A stretch of 25,261 nucleotides of DNA from the NCBI GenBank assembly GCA_002414385.1, contig DHZH01000008.1, positions 242,449 to 267,709 on the forward strand, read 5' to 3'. The DNA is from Gammaproteobacteria bacterium UBA5109. GTDB taxonomy: Bacteria; Pseudomonadota; Gammaproteobacteria; Pseudomonadales; Pseudohongiellaceae. Of the stretch, positions 7,293 through 15,024 are shown piece after piece (position 1 is the stretch's first letter; each line of letters begins with the position of its first letter). Made by a program: the position numbers and the translations under genes. The notes under the pieces were generated by a model. The model worked only from the letters and a program-made list of their open reading frames with translations, ran no database searches and was not told where the DNA came from.

Positions 7293-8375
7293 TTATTCCA
7301 GCAAGCGATAGGCAATACGTGGATGCAGGAATGAACCAACCCAGACTTCATTGCCTCCTGGCGTGATTGCCATGGTTGCTCCACTGAAGTTCGGATTCGG
7401 TGGTGTCTGCAGAATGATTGTATCCTTCATGGTATCCGGGTGAATCGATACGGCAATAGTTCCTCGGGGACAATTACTGATCGGAGCCGGGATACTGCAG
7501 GTCGGTTCGTCATTACGCATGCCGGCAGTCAGCAGATAGCCTCTTTCATCATAGACGACATTGTCGGGAACGAACTCAAGCGTACGGCTACGTCTGATGA
7601 TACGGGTCGGATTTGTGTTCGCCAGAGTAATAACAGCACTAAGACCGGAAGCAGCAACAAAGATTTCGCTTTCATCAGCGGATACCTGAATGCCGTTATT
7701 GCCGGGAAGTTCTGAACCTTCCAGCATGGTAAAAGTCTCCATTCCCGGAGTCCAGCGATAGACTCCGCCTGTCGGCCGTCCGGCAAGCAAGTCCTCGAAG
7801 CTATCCCCTGGATGCATGAGTACTGTGACCAGAATGGAGCCATCCTGCATGCTGCTGACATCGTTGGCATCCAGTCCATCAGGCATCAGTACACAACCAA
7901 TCCAGCTAATCTGTGGCATGTCAGCAGTAGCATCCAGTTCGAAGACTTCCACGGCCTCACGGGCGCCATGACTGACTGCATACAGGGTATGAATCCCGGG
8001 GTTTCCAACCTGTGGCCTGATACTCAGGCCGTGAGTATCGATATTGCTTAAATCTGGCGCCCCCGGACAGTTGGGATAGGCCTGTCGATCAAAGCGGTTA
8101 TCCCCGATCTCGGGCGAATACAGGGAATAGGTCGTCTTGCTCTGGCTATCTACCAGATACAGCGCCGTTGTATCTTCCCGGGAAAAAACACTGGCAAGCA
8201 CCCAGCCGGTATCGGGGACTATCACCAGATCTTCCGGTATGCCATTGAAATCACAGATCAGGCGCAATCCGCCCGAGTCAACACAGGGTCCTGGCGTGCT
8301 TGGCTCCTGTGCATTGGCCTGCATGGCAAAGGTGTTCAGAATGGCTACTACAATAAATATTTTAAATTTCATCAT
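7293..8375 (-). CDS. Secreted paraoxonase/SMP-30-like beta-propeller protein
   Basis: About 360 residues with a Sec signal peptide (MMKFKIFIVVAILNTFAMQANA). The mature part looks like a six-bladed beta propeller. Its blade phrase (THGLSIRPQ... HTLYAVSHG.REAVEVFEL) is reminiscent of the paraoxonase/arylesterase family, in which a His-Gly-Ile-Ser segment and a VNHP...VEVF segment surround the active site. The following DGLDANDVSSMQDGSILVT and SELPGNNGIQVS segments carry the Asn/Asp residues that commonly bind the central calcium. Lactonase or arylesterase activity in the periplasm is therefore possible but unproven. The ATG at 8375 was chosen because it starts the signal peptide; the longer open frame to 8426 adds residues unlike a leader. 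The gene is divergent from the lectin-fold gene and ends 103 bases before tpx begins in the same direction. Confidence 0.75.
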   Translation of the reverse strand: MMKFKIFIVVAILNTFAMQANAQEPSTPGPCVDSGGLRLICDFNGIPEDLVIVPDTGWVLASVFSREDTTALYLVDSQSKTTYSLYSPEIGDNRFDRQAYPNCPGAPDLSNIDTHGLSIRPQVGNPGIHTLYAVSHGAREAVEVFELDATADMPQISWIGCVLMPDGLDANDVSSMQDGSILVTVLMHPGDSFEDLLAGRPTGGVYRWTPGMETFTMLEGSELPGNNGIQVSADESEIFVAASGLSAVITLANTNPTRIIRRSRTLEFVPDNVVYDERGYLLTAGMRNDEPTCSIPAPISNCPRGTIAVSIHPDTMKDTIILQTPPNPNFSGATMAITPGGNEVWVGSFLHPRIAYRLLE

Positions 8376-8441
8376 GGTTAATTCTTGGAGTGTCAGTGTC
8401 TTAAAATTATCAGACGATACTATCACAAGCTGGTCAAATGC

Positions 8442-8470
8442 TTGAACACAGCCAGGCTGTATTAATTATG
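8442..8470 (+). promoter_or_regulatory. Possible promoter with a 13-bp palindrome in the divergent intergenic region
   Basis: TTGAAC (8442-8447) is followed 17 bases later by ATTATG, a weak -10, or 16 bases later by AATTAT. The spacer contains the perfect inverted repeat ACAGCC-A-GGCTGT (8448-8460), which could be a regulator site serving the plus-strand lectin-fold gene and perhaps the divergent propeller gene. Hexamer matches are modest. Confidence 0.3.
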
Positions 8471-8582
8471 AAGTGAAGCAGGATTGCTTGCATGAGCCCT
8501 TCGCTGGGTTACAATCGGCCGACTCTATTTATGGTAATAAAACCAAAAACGATTAAAACGATTAATACAAGAGGTGCTTTCC

Positions 8583-9263
8583 ATGCTTAAGAACTTAACA
8601 CTAACTCTCTCAGCTCTCGGTTTACTAATGAGCGCCGGCAGCGTCTTCGCCCAGAATGATGAACAGCCTCCCATGTCCTTTTTTATTACCAGTGAAGGCA
8701 GTGGTAATGGCGGCGACCTGGGTGGCCTGGCCGGCGCTGATGCACATTGCCAGGCACTGGCAGCAGCCGTTGGCCGGGGAGATGCTACCTGGCGCGCTTA
8801 TCTCAGCACTCAGGGACCAAATGCCGTCAATGCACGTGACCGTATCGGTTCCGGCCCCTGGTATGGTCAGGCAGGTCATCTGATTGCCCGGGATTTGGAT
8901 CATTTACACGGCGATACTCTGGAACAGGCCCGACTCGGCAGTGGACTGCACCCCTTTCATGCCCGCACTGAAGAAGGTGATTTTGTTCCCGGAATCATGG
9001 CCCGGGAATACGGAATGGGCAATAGTGTTCACGATATTCTGACCGGTTCGACTCCTGCAGGGCGCGCCTACCCGGCCGGTGATGACCAGACCTGCTCCAA
9101 CTGGACCAGTGATGATGAAGGCAGTGCCCGGGTTGGCCATCATGACCGGCATGGCTTTATGGACAACTCCTGGAACTCTACCCACAATACCCGTAGCTGT
9201 AGCCCTGAAGGTGTTGCTGCCGGGGGTGGTGCCGGACTGTTTTACTGCTTTGCCATCGACTAA
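8583..9263 (+). CDS. Secreted protein with lectin-like (DUF1554/endostatin-type) fold
   Basis: A 226-residue exported protein: signal peptide (MLKNLTLTLSALGLLMSAGSVFA), then the recognisable module FFITSEGSGNGGDLGGLAGADAHCQALAAAVGRGD followed by WRAYLST. This opening, ending in a conserved Cys and a Trp, marks a C-type-lectin-like fold found in bacterial surface proteins (DUF1554/endostatin-like group). The late C-x-N-W motif (TCSNWTSDDEGSARVGHHD) and the final GLFYCFAID fit the usual disulfide pattern. The ligand is unknown. The ATG at 8583 is preferred over a GTG at 8574 because an AGAGGTG ribosome binding site lies at the right distance before the ATG and overlaps the GTG. A terminator follows, and the gene appears to be a single unit. 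Confidence 0.8.
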   Translation: MLKNLTLTLSALGLLMSAGSVFAQNDEQPPMSFFITSEGSGNGGDLGGLAGADAHCQALAAAVGRGDATWRAYLSTQGPNAVNARDRIGSGPWYGQAGHLIARDLDHLHGDTLEQARLGSGLHPFHARTEEGDFVPGIMAREYGMGNSVHDILTGSTPAGRAYPAGDDQTCSNWTSDDEGSARVGHHDRHGFMDNSWNSTHNTRSCSPEGVAAGGGAGLFYCFAID

Positions 9264-9297
9264 GGCAGGCTTGCCACACCTTAATTGCACAACACCG

Positions 9298-9328
9298 AAA
9301 AGCCGGCAGGATTCTGTCGGCTTTTTTT
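9298..9328 (+). terminator. Rho-independent terminator after the lectin-fold gene
   Basis: AGCCGGCAG (9301-9309) pairs with CTGTCGGCT (9314-9322), with one G-T wobble and a GATT loop. Seven T residues follow. It lies 35-65 bases after the stop codon of the lectin-fold gene. Confidence 0.88.
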
Positions 9329-9362
9329 ATAATTTTTGTCCCTGACTGCTAAAATCCTGTTC

Positions 9363-9866
9363 ATGGTATTAAGCACTCAGCAGGATCAGGCAACCATTAT
9401 TACGCTCTTGCCAAACCGCTCGGCAAGCTGGGCCCAGACCCGTTTCATGCTGATTTTTATCTGTGGCATGACGCTGGCAATTGGTGTGTTCTGGGCTTTC
9501 GCCGGAGCCTGGGTGATTCTGCCCTTTTCCGGCATTGAAGCTGCCCTGGTCGCTTTTCTGATGTACAAGGTCAGCCTGTCAACTTACCAGCGCCAGGTGA
9601 TTACTTTTACTCCCGGTAAAGTACTGATTCAGCACGGCAGACATTTTCCCAAACGCAGCTGGCACATGGACCGGGAAAGTACTTTCCTCAGGCTGACCCA
9701 CCCTCGGCACCCTTACGCCCCACTCGGAATCGACATCAGTGATGGCAAGCAAGATATTGAACTGGGCTCATTTCTTAATAAACAGGACAAGGAACAGGCC
9801 CTGAGTCAGCTAAAGTCAGCCGGATTATTTGTTCGTGAGTACAGGGAAGCAAGCCAGGGGTCCTGA
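9363..9866 (+). CDS. DUF2244 family inner-membrane protein
   Basis: A 167-residue protein with two closely spaced hydrophobic helices (about residues 27-47, MLIFICGMTLAIGVFWAFAGAWVI, and 50-68) followed by a soluble beta-rich part. The layout N-terminal LLPNRSAS, two membrane helices, then FTPGKVLIQHGRH...SWHMDR and a final strand-helix pair matches the DUF2244 family. That family is of unknown function and is often found near cytochrome oxidase genes in alphaproteobacteria; no oxidase gene is visible here. The start is taken as the ATG at 9363. The open frame begins at a TTG at 9336, which lies right beside the preceding terminator's T tract and is unlikely to be used. Confidence 0.8.
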   Translation: MVLSTQQDQATIITLLPNRSASWAQTRFMLIFICGMTLAIGVFWAFAGAWVILPFSGIEAALVAFLMYKVSLSTYQRQVITFTPGKVLIQHGRHFPKRSWHMDRESTFLRLTHPRHPYAPLGIDISDGKQDIELGSFLNKQDKEQALSQLKSAGLFVREYREASQGS

Positions 9867-9936
9867 GAGCAACAGGCCCTACTAGCCGAGCAAGAAATTC
9901 TTATAGTATGATTAATCAACCAAAGGTACCCTGAAT

Positions 9937-10191
9937 ATGCCGATATACGAATACAAATGTCTCGATTGCGGCCACCAGTTTGAAAAAATTGTGCGCCTGA
10001 ATGAAAAACCTGATTGTGAATCCTGCAACAGCAGCAATCTGGAAAAACTCTTTACGCCTGCAGGAATCAGAACAACGAAAAGTACACGCCGTTCCGAAAC
10101 CCAGGAAAGAATGTCCCGGAGCAGACTGCGCAAGGACATGGCGGTAGCCGAAGGTGAATTCATTAAAAAAGAATTAAGCGAGGACCACTAA
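9937..10191 (+). CDS. FmdB-type zinc ribbon protein
   Basis: An 84-residue protein starting with MPIYEYKCLDCGHQFEKIV, the signature of the FmdB/regulatory CxxC zinc-ribbon family. C8, C11, C27 and C30 form two CxxC knuckles for one zinc ion. The C-terminal half is basic then acidic and looks disordered. Members are small, widespread and poorly characterised; some have been proposed to be regulators. An AAAGGT box lies about ten bases before the ATG. Only four bases separate its stop codon from the next ATG, so the two genes are probably co-transcribed. In many gammaproteobacteria a similar gene sits next to aspS; that context is absent here. Confidence 0.88.
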   Translation: MPIYEYKCLDCGHQFEKIVRLNEKPDCESCNSSNLEKLFTPAGIRTTKSTRRSETQERMSRSRLRKDMAVAEGEFIKKELSEDH

Positions 10192-10195
10192 GCAC

Positions 10196-10945
10196 ATGAA
10201 AAATTTCAAAACCACTATCCTGGGAGTCGTACTGGCTGCCTCTTCCTTTTCCCTGTCTGCGCAGCAATACATGCCGTCCGAAAATACGCCGGTACACATC
10301 CGCGCCGCAGTTGAGTCCTCTGAACGCAGTGCTGAAGACAGTGCCCGTGATGCGACACGCAGGCCGGCTGAAGTGCTGACGCTGGCCGACCTCAATGAAG
10401 GTGACCATATTATTGAGCTATCCGCGCTGGGGCAGTATTACTCGACCATCATCTCGGCTGCCATTGGTTCTGAAGGACAGCTGGACATGTATGACCTGCC
10501 GCCCTGGAGCCGATTCGGTGCTGACGAAAATGGCAATGCTTTTGCCGATTCGCATGCCAATGCCGACTACACTATGGAGTTTTACCATCAGACCTCTTAT
10601 GCCGAAAACGTTGATGCGGTTTACAATATAAACTCCTACCACGACCTGCTGCCAACCGGTGTCGAGACAGAGCAGATGAACGATTTGCTGTTTGCCGCCC
10701 TGAAACCCGGGGGCAAATACCTCATTATCGATCACCGTGCCCCTGATGGTTCAGACTGGAGCGATTCGGAAGAACTGCATCGAATTGATCCGGCGCTGGT
10801 CATTGAAGAGGTCACTGCAGCCGGTTTTGAACTGCTCACCGAAAGCGCTTTACTGTCGAATCCGGACGACGATAACAGTACTCCTGTCTTTGGTATTGAA
10901 GGTCCATCTGACAGGCTTTTACTGATTTTTCGTAAACCAAATTAA
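10196..10945 (+). CDS. Exported class I methyltransferase-like protein, probably degenerate
   Basis: A 249-residue protein with a Sec signal peptide (MKNFKTTILGVVLAASSFSLSA). The mature part resembles a group of exported SAM-methyltransferase-fold proteins: the entry region (IRAAVESSERSAEDSARDATRRPAEVLTLADL) is the usual opening of that group, and LKPGGKYLIIDHRAPDGSD resembles motif post-I/III. In place of the Gly-rich SAM loop (normally E/D-x-G-x-G-x-G) it has IELSALGQYYSTII with a single Gly, so SAM binding is doubtful. Export also argues against access to cytoplasmic SAM. It may be a non-catalytic periplasmic relative. It follows the FmdB-like gene by four bases; no terminator is visible after it. 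Family call by pattern is fairly sure, activity is not. Confidence 0.78.
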   Translation: MKNFKTTILGVVLAASSFSLSAQQYMPSENTPVHIRAAVESSERSAEDSARDATRRPAEVLTLADLNEGDHIIELSALGQYYSTIISAAIGSEGQLDMYDLPPWSRFGADENGNAFADSHANADYTMEFYHQTSYAENVDAVYNINSYHDLLPTGVETEQMNDLLFAALKPGGKYLIIDHRAPDGSDWSDSEELHRIDPALVIEEVTAAGFELLTESALLSNPDDDNSTPVFGIEGPSDRLLLIFRKPN

Positions 10946-10991
10946 TTTCCCAGCCAGGAAATTTTTGTTAACACCTGGAATTCCGGCAGCC

Positions 10992-11032
10992 TTGACTCGC
11001 ATCAAGCGTGATTTTTGTTCTTAGCCTAGAAT
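10992..11032 (+). promoter_or_regulatory. FNR/Anr-type box and -10 element upstream of the PPK2 operon
   Basis: TTGACTCGCATCAA (10992-11005) differs from the FNR/Anr consensus TTGAT-N4-ATCAA at one position. A TAGAAT hexamer (11027-11032) lies 21 bases after the box. That puts the box centre close to -41 from the expected transcription start near 11039, the geometry of class II FNR-activated promoters. An AAGGGA ribosome binding site then precedes the ATG at 11069. Only one box is present, and no experiment backs it. Confidence 0.6.
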
Positions 11033-11068
11033 AATTCTGAATTCACCCTGTATACACAAGGGAAACGC

Positions 11069-12550
11069 ATGTTCGAAGTTGCCGAAATAGGGCGCAAGCT
11101 ATCGAAAAAACAATTCAGACTTATTGCTGAACAGTTGCATACCCGCTTACTGGAAGCCCAGTTTAAACTGAGAGATTCCAGTCACCCTGTCATTATCATT
11201 GTGTCCGGCGTGGAAGGTTCCGGCAAGGGTGAGGTGGTCAACCGCCTCAATGAATGGCTGGATTCGCGCGGCATTGAAACCAATGCATTCTGGGATGAAA
11301 CCGATGAACAGGCCATGCGCCCGGCCTACTGGCGCTTCTGGCGCTCGCTTCCGACCCGGGGCAATATCGGCATCATGTTTGGTTCCTGGTATACCCGGCC
11401 CATCGTCAATCATGTCTATAACAAAATAGATGAAGCCGAATTCGAACGGCAACTGGTTAAAATTCGCGAATTTGAAACCATGCTTGCTGAAGACGGCGCC
11501 ATCATCATCAAACTCTGGTTTCATATGTCCAGACAGGCAGTGGTTGAAAAATTAAGCCAGGAAGCTGAACTGCGTAAAACTGCACCGCAGACTGAAAAAT
11601 ATATCCAGCAATATGACCAGTTTTTACCCGTCTGTGAACAGGCGCTTCGCAGCACAGAACAAAGCAGATTGCCCTGGCACATCATTGAGGCCACCGACAG
11701 AAATTATCGTGATGCCTGTTGTGGAGAAATTATTCTGGAAACCCTGGAAACCCATCTTGAAGCAGCAGCAAACGCAAAAGGTGATTCCCGCCAGGCAAAA
11801 TCCCATAAACTGGAACTGCCCCATCAGCCCACGATTCTTGACCGTGTCGACCTTGATCTGACGCTTACCAAAGGCAAATACCTTACAGAGCTGGCCCAGG
11901 CACAGAGCAAGCTGAACAAACTTGCATGGCAGGCACGTGAACAACGCAAATCAATTGTAGCTGTATTTGAAGGCTGGGATGCTGCCGGCAAAGGCAGTGC
12001 AATACGGCGGGTTACCCAGGCAGTCGATGCCCGCCTGTTTAAAGTCATCTCAACTGCCGCGCCCACGGATGAAGAACAGGCACATCATTATCTCTGGCGA
12101 TTCTGGCGCCATATACCGCTGGCAGGATACATGACCATCTATGACCGTTCCTGGTATGGCCGGGTGCTGGTGGAACGGGTGGAAAATTTTGCCCGGCATG
12201 ATGAATGGCAGAGAGCTTACGGGGAAATCAATCATTTTGAGGAACATCTGGTTGAGCATGGCATCATCATCTGTAAATTCTGGATTCACATCAGTCCTGA
12301 AGAGCAGCTCAGGCGCTTTCAGGAACGTCAGGAGATTCCCTGGAAGCAGTATAAAATTACTGATGAAGACTGGCGTAACCGGGAAAAATGGGATCACTAC
12401 AAAGATGCCATCAATGACATGGTGGCACATACCAGTACCCAGCATGCCCCCTGGTCACTTATTTCAGGGGACGATAAAAAACACGCCCGGGTCGAAATCA
12501 TCAATACGCTTTGCCAGAGTATTGCAACAAAACTCAAGCAGGAATCTTAA
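11069..12550 (+). CDS. pap: Polyphosphate:AMP phosphotransferase (two-domain PPK2)
   Basis: A 493-residue cytoplasmic enzyme made of two tandem PPK2 domains, the architecture of polyphosphate:AMP phosphotransferase, which uses polyphosphate to make ADP from AMP. The first domain has a Walker A at about 47-54 (GVEGSGKGE), but the expected FDRSWY Walker B/lid phrase reads MFGSWYTRP, without the Asp-Arg pair. The second domain is intact: Walker A EGWDAAGKGS (about 301-310), Walker B IYDRSWYGRVLVERV (about 357-371) and the lid/adenine part FQERQEIPWKQYKITDEDW. Catalysis is therefore likely in the C-terminal half. An AAGGGA box precedes the ATG. It heads a three-gene operon, with four bases to the next ATG, behind an FNR-like promoter. 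Confidence 0.93.
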   Translation: MFEVAEIGRKLSKKQFRLIAEQLHTRLLEAQFKLRDSSHPVIIIVSGVEGSGKGEVVNRLNEWLDSRGIETNAFWDETDEQAMRPAYWRFWRSLPTRGNIGIMFGSWYTRPIVNHVYNKIDEAEFERQLVKIREFETMLAEDGAIIIKLWFHMSRQAVVEKLSQEAELRKTAPQTEKYIQQYDQFLPVCEQALRSTEQSRLPWHIIEATDRNYRDACCGEIILETLETHLEAAANAKGDSRQAKSHKLELPHQPTILDRVDLDLTLTKGKYLTELAQAQSKLNKLAWQAREQRKSIVAVFEGWDAAGKGSAIRRVTQAVDARLFKVISTAAPTDEEQAHHYLWRFWRHIPLAGYMTIYDRSWYGRVLVERVENFARHDEWQRAYGEINHFEEHLVEHGIIICKFWIHISPEEQLRRFQERQEIPWKQYKITDEDWRNREKWDHYKDAINDMVAHTSTQHAPWSLISGDDKKHARVEIINTLCQSIATKLKQES

Positions 12551-12554
12551 AAAA

Positions 12555-13964
12555 ATGGGGCAGGAAATTGAGCACAGTCATTTCAGTGCGGATGACTTCA
12601 GACTTTTTGAACAGAAACTTGAAGCCGAAACCCGATATCTGGGTGATTTATTCACGCAGAAAAAACTCAGCCAGGCTGGCCCCGTTTGCGGTTTTGAAAT
12701 TGAAGCCTGGTTAATTGACCCCCAGGGCAATCCCTTGCCTGCCAATCAAGAGTATCTGGATGCTCTGGCAGACCCCATGGTTGTCCACGAGCTGTCCAGG
12801 TTTAATATCGAGTTGAATATTGAGCCCGAAAACCTGCAGGGTGATGTTTTTTCACACATGCAGCTTAATCTGCAGGAAACCTGGAATAAATGCACCCAAG
12901 TAGCAGAAGGAATGGATGCCAATCTGGTCATGATCGGCATCCTGCCCAGTGTCCATGATGCCGACCTGTCACTGAAAAACATGACCCGCTCCAATCGCTA
13001 CAAGGCTCTTAACGAACAGGTGCTGGCCCTGAGAAACAATGTCCCCCTGCACCTGGATATTCACGGACGTGGACATCTGAATGCCGACCACTTTGATGTG
13101 ATGCTGGAGTCAGCTGCAACTTCATTCCAGATACACCTGCAGACTCCTCTGGAGCAGGCCAGCGAAATGTTTAACCGGGCAATTATGCTATCCGCGCCAA
13201 TGGTTGCAGCTACAGCCAATTCCCCCTATCTGTTTGGTCATGAACTCTGGGATGAAACCAGGATTCCGCTGTTTGAACAGGCTGTGGAATGCGGCGAACT
13301 TGCCCATCGGCGCGTTACTTTTGGCGATAGATATAATGAGCACAGTATGCTGGATATCTTTATCGACAATATTCGCGATTATCCGGTCCTGGTTCCCAAC
13401 CTCTCGGATGATGCCCAGGAACGTATGCCTCATCTGCGCTTTCATAACGGCACGATCTGGCGCTGGAACAGACCCCTGCTTGGCTTTGACCCTGACGGCA
13501 GTCCGCATCTGCGAATTGAGCACCGGGTGGTCCCGGCCGGACCGAGTATTCCCGATACAATTGCCAACGCTGCATTTTTCTACGGCATGATGTACGGCCT
13601 GACCGGGCGTCAGAATCCTGGCTCGCTGCCTTTTACACTGGCCAAAGAGAACTTTTATCTCTGTGCCCGGGACGGTCTGCATGCACTGGTGAACTGGCCC
13701 GGTAGTGAAACCAACAGTATCAGGCAAATTCTGCTTGAAGAACTTATCCCCATGGCCCGTATTGGTTTATCGGAACTTGGGGTCAGCAAAGCAGACAACC
13801 AGTATTTCCTTGATATTATCGAGCAGCGGGTCAGCAGCGGACAGAATGGCGCTGAATGGCAGCGTCGCTGGGTGGCTGCTCATGGTAAAAACATGCAGGC
13901 ACTGACACTGGCATACCTGCGTCATCAAAACAGCAACAAACCGGTTGCAAGCTGGAGTATATAA
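12555..13964 (+). CDS. GCS2-type glutamate-cysteine ligase-like carboxylate-amine ligase
   Basis: A 469-residue protein of the glutamine-synthetase-fold GCS2 group, ATP-dependent ligases that join a carboxylate to an amine. The substrate-side signature GFEIEAWLIDPQGNPLP occurs near residues 37-53, followed by FNIELNIEPENLQGDVFSHM, LHLDIHGRGHLNADH, and the acidic/Arg-containing active-site strands HLRFHNGTIWRWNRPL and HLRIEHRVVPAGPSIPD. These fit the metal- and nucleotide-binding carboxylates of the family. The substrate cannot be deduced; true gamma-glutamyl-cysteine synthesis is only one option, and related proteins pair with M14 hydrolases in amidoligase clusters. The open frame extends about 138 codons upstream into the preceding gene, but the ATG at 12555, four bases after the pap stop codon, gives the family start. 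Confidence 0.87.
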   Translation: MGQEIEHSHFSADDFRLFEQKLEAETRYLGDLFTQKKLSQAGPVCGFEIEAWLIDPQGNPLPANQEYLDALADPMVVHELSRFNIELNIEPENLQGDVFSHMQLNLQETWNKCTQVAEGMDANLVMIGILPSVHDADLSLKNMTRSNRYKALNEQVLALRNNVPLHLDIHGRGHLNADHFDVMLESAATSFQIHLQTPLEQASEMFNRAIMLSAPMVAATANSPYLFGHELWDETRIPLFEQAVECGELAHRRVTFGDRYNEHSMLDIFIDNIRDYPVLVPNLSDDAQERMPHLRFHNGTIWRWNRPLLGFDPDGSPHLRIEHRVVPAGPSIPDTIANAAFFYGMMYGLTGRQNPGSLPFTLAKENFYLCARDGLHALVNWPGSETNSIRQILLEELIPMARIGLSELGVSKADNQYFLDIIEQRVSSGQNGAEWQRRWVAAHGKNMQALTLAYLRHQNSNKPVASWSI

Positions 13965-15008
13965 ATGCTCACCAGACTGAACAGTATCCCGCACGGCATG
14001 CTGGATAAAAAAGCCCATGAACTGCATGAGTATTTACCCGGACCGACTTTGATCAGTCTGGAAGGCCTGAACAAACAACCACTATTCCTCAGCATATTAC
14101 TGCACGGCAATGAAGACAGCGGCTGGGAAGCTCTGCGTGATTTGTTGAAAGCTTACCAGGACCAGCCCCTGCCACGGACACTATTCATTTTTATCGGTAA
14201 TGTACTGGCTGCGGCCAAAGGCTTGCGAAAACTGGATTCACAGACTGACTTTAATCGCGTCTGGGGGGATTCGGATGCTGATGAAGCAATTGTCATGCAG
14301 ACTGTTCTCGAAGAAGTCAGCGGCCTGGACCTCTTTGCCAGTGTTGATATCCATAACAACACCGGCCTCAATCCTCACTATGCCTGCATCAATAAATTAC
14401 AGCCTGAATTTGTAAATCTGGCCAAAGGCTTTTCTCGCAGCATTGTATATTTTGTTCGTCCTCAGGGCGTACAAAGCATTGCCTTTTCCAAATTTTGCCC
14501 GGCTGTCACACTGGAGTGTGGACAGCCTGGAGACCAGCTCGGTATTGAAAAGGCAAAAACCTTTATCACGAAATTGTTATTGCAGGACAAACTTGCTCAG
14601 CAAATGCCGGAAAAGGACGATTTCAACCTCTTCCATACCACAGCCATCATTAAAATCCCGGAACAGTATTCTTTCAGTTTTGACGGATCACAGGCTGACA
14701 TAGAATTTATTCAAGGTATTGAACGGCACAACTTTGAAGAAATCGACAGCGGTACGCCACTGGCCAGAATTGCCTCAGGTGTAGACTTGCCCTTCCTGGT
14801 TCTGGAAGAGTCCGGCGAGGACATCTTTAACGATTTTTTCATTCTGCAGGATGGACAACTGTTTACCCGCAAACCGATGATGCCATCCATGCTCACGGAC
14901 AACCTCACCATCGTGCGCCAGGATTGCCTGTGTTATCTGATGGAACGTTACCAGCCTGAATGGGGTGAAAAAATCATTCAGGACAAAGGCAAGAGCTGGA
15001 ATAATTAA
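13965..15008 (+). CDS. Succinylglutamate desuccinylase/aspartoacylase-family zinc hydrolase (M14)
   Basis: A 347-residue metallo-hydrolase of the AstE/aspartoacylase branch of the M14 peptidase fold, which cleaves amide bonds of N-acylated amino acids or similar compounds. The zinc motif is LLHGNEDSG (H47 and E50), with the third ligand in VDIHNNTG (H130). DFNRVWGD corresponds to the substrate-carboxylate binding Asn-Arg pair, and E184 in VTLECGQPGD is the candidate general base. The C-terminal beta-rich part is usual for the branch. Its ATG directly follows the TAA of the ligase gene with no gap, so the two are translationally linked. The pairing of a ligase with an amide hydrolase suggests one makes and the other trims the same kind of bond; the compound is unknown. 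Confidence 0.88.
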   Translation: MLTRLNSIPHGMLDKKAHELHEYLPGPTLISLEGLNKQPLFLSILLHGNEDSGWEALRDLLKAYQDQPLPRTLFIFIGNVLAAAKGLRKLDSQTDFNRVWGDSDADEAIVMQTVLEEVSGLDLFASVDIHNNTGLNPHYACINKLQPEFVNLAKGFSRSIVYFVRPQGVQSIAFSKFCPAVTLECGQPGDQLGIEKAKTFITKLLLQDKLAQQMPEKDDFNLFHTTAIIKIPEQYSFSFDGSQADIEFIQGIERHNFEEIDSGTPLARIASGVDLPFLVLEESGEDIFNDFFILQDGQLFTRKPMMPSMLTDNLTIVRQDCLCYLMERYQPEWGEKIIQDKGKSWNN

Positions 15009-15024
15009 CTATAGTTAACAGGAT

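Noticed and set aside
12141..12554. Long N-terminal extension of the GCS2-like gene inside pap
   Set aside because: The extension is an out-of-frame shadow of the intact pap coding sequence; the ATG at 12555 gives the family start.
15005..15018. 14-bp palindrome TTAACTATAGTTAA between the M14 and DksA-like genes
   Set aside because: AT-only core with no T tract; it overlaps the stop codon and is not a credible terminator. Could be chance in AT-rich DNA.
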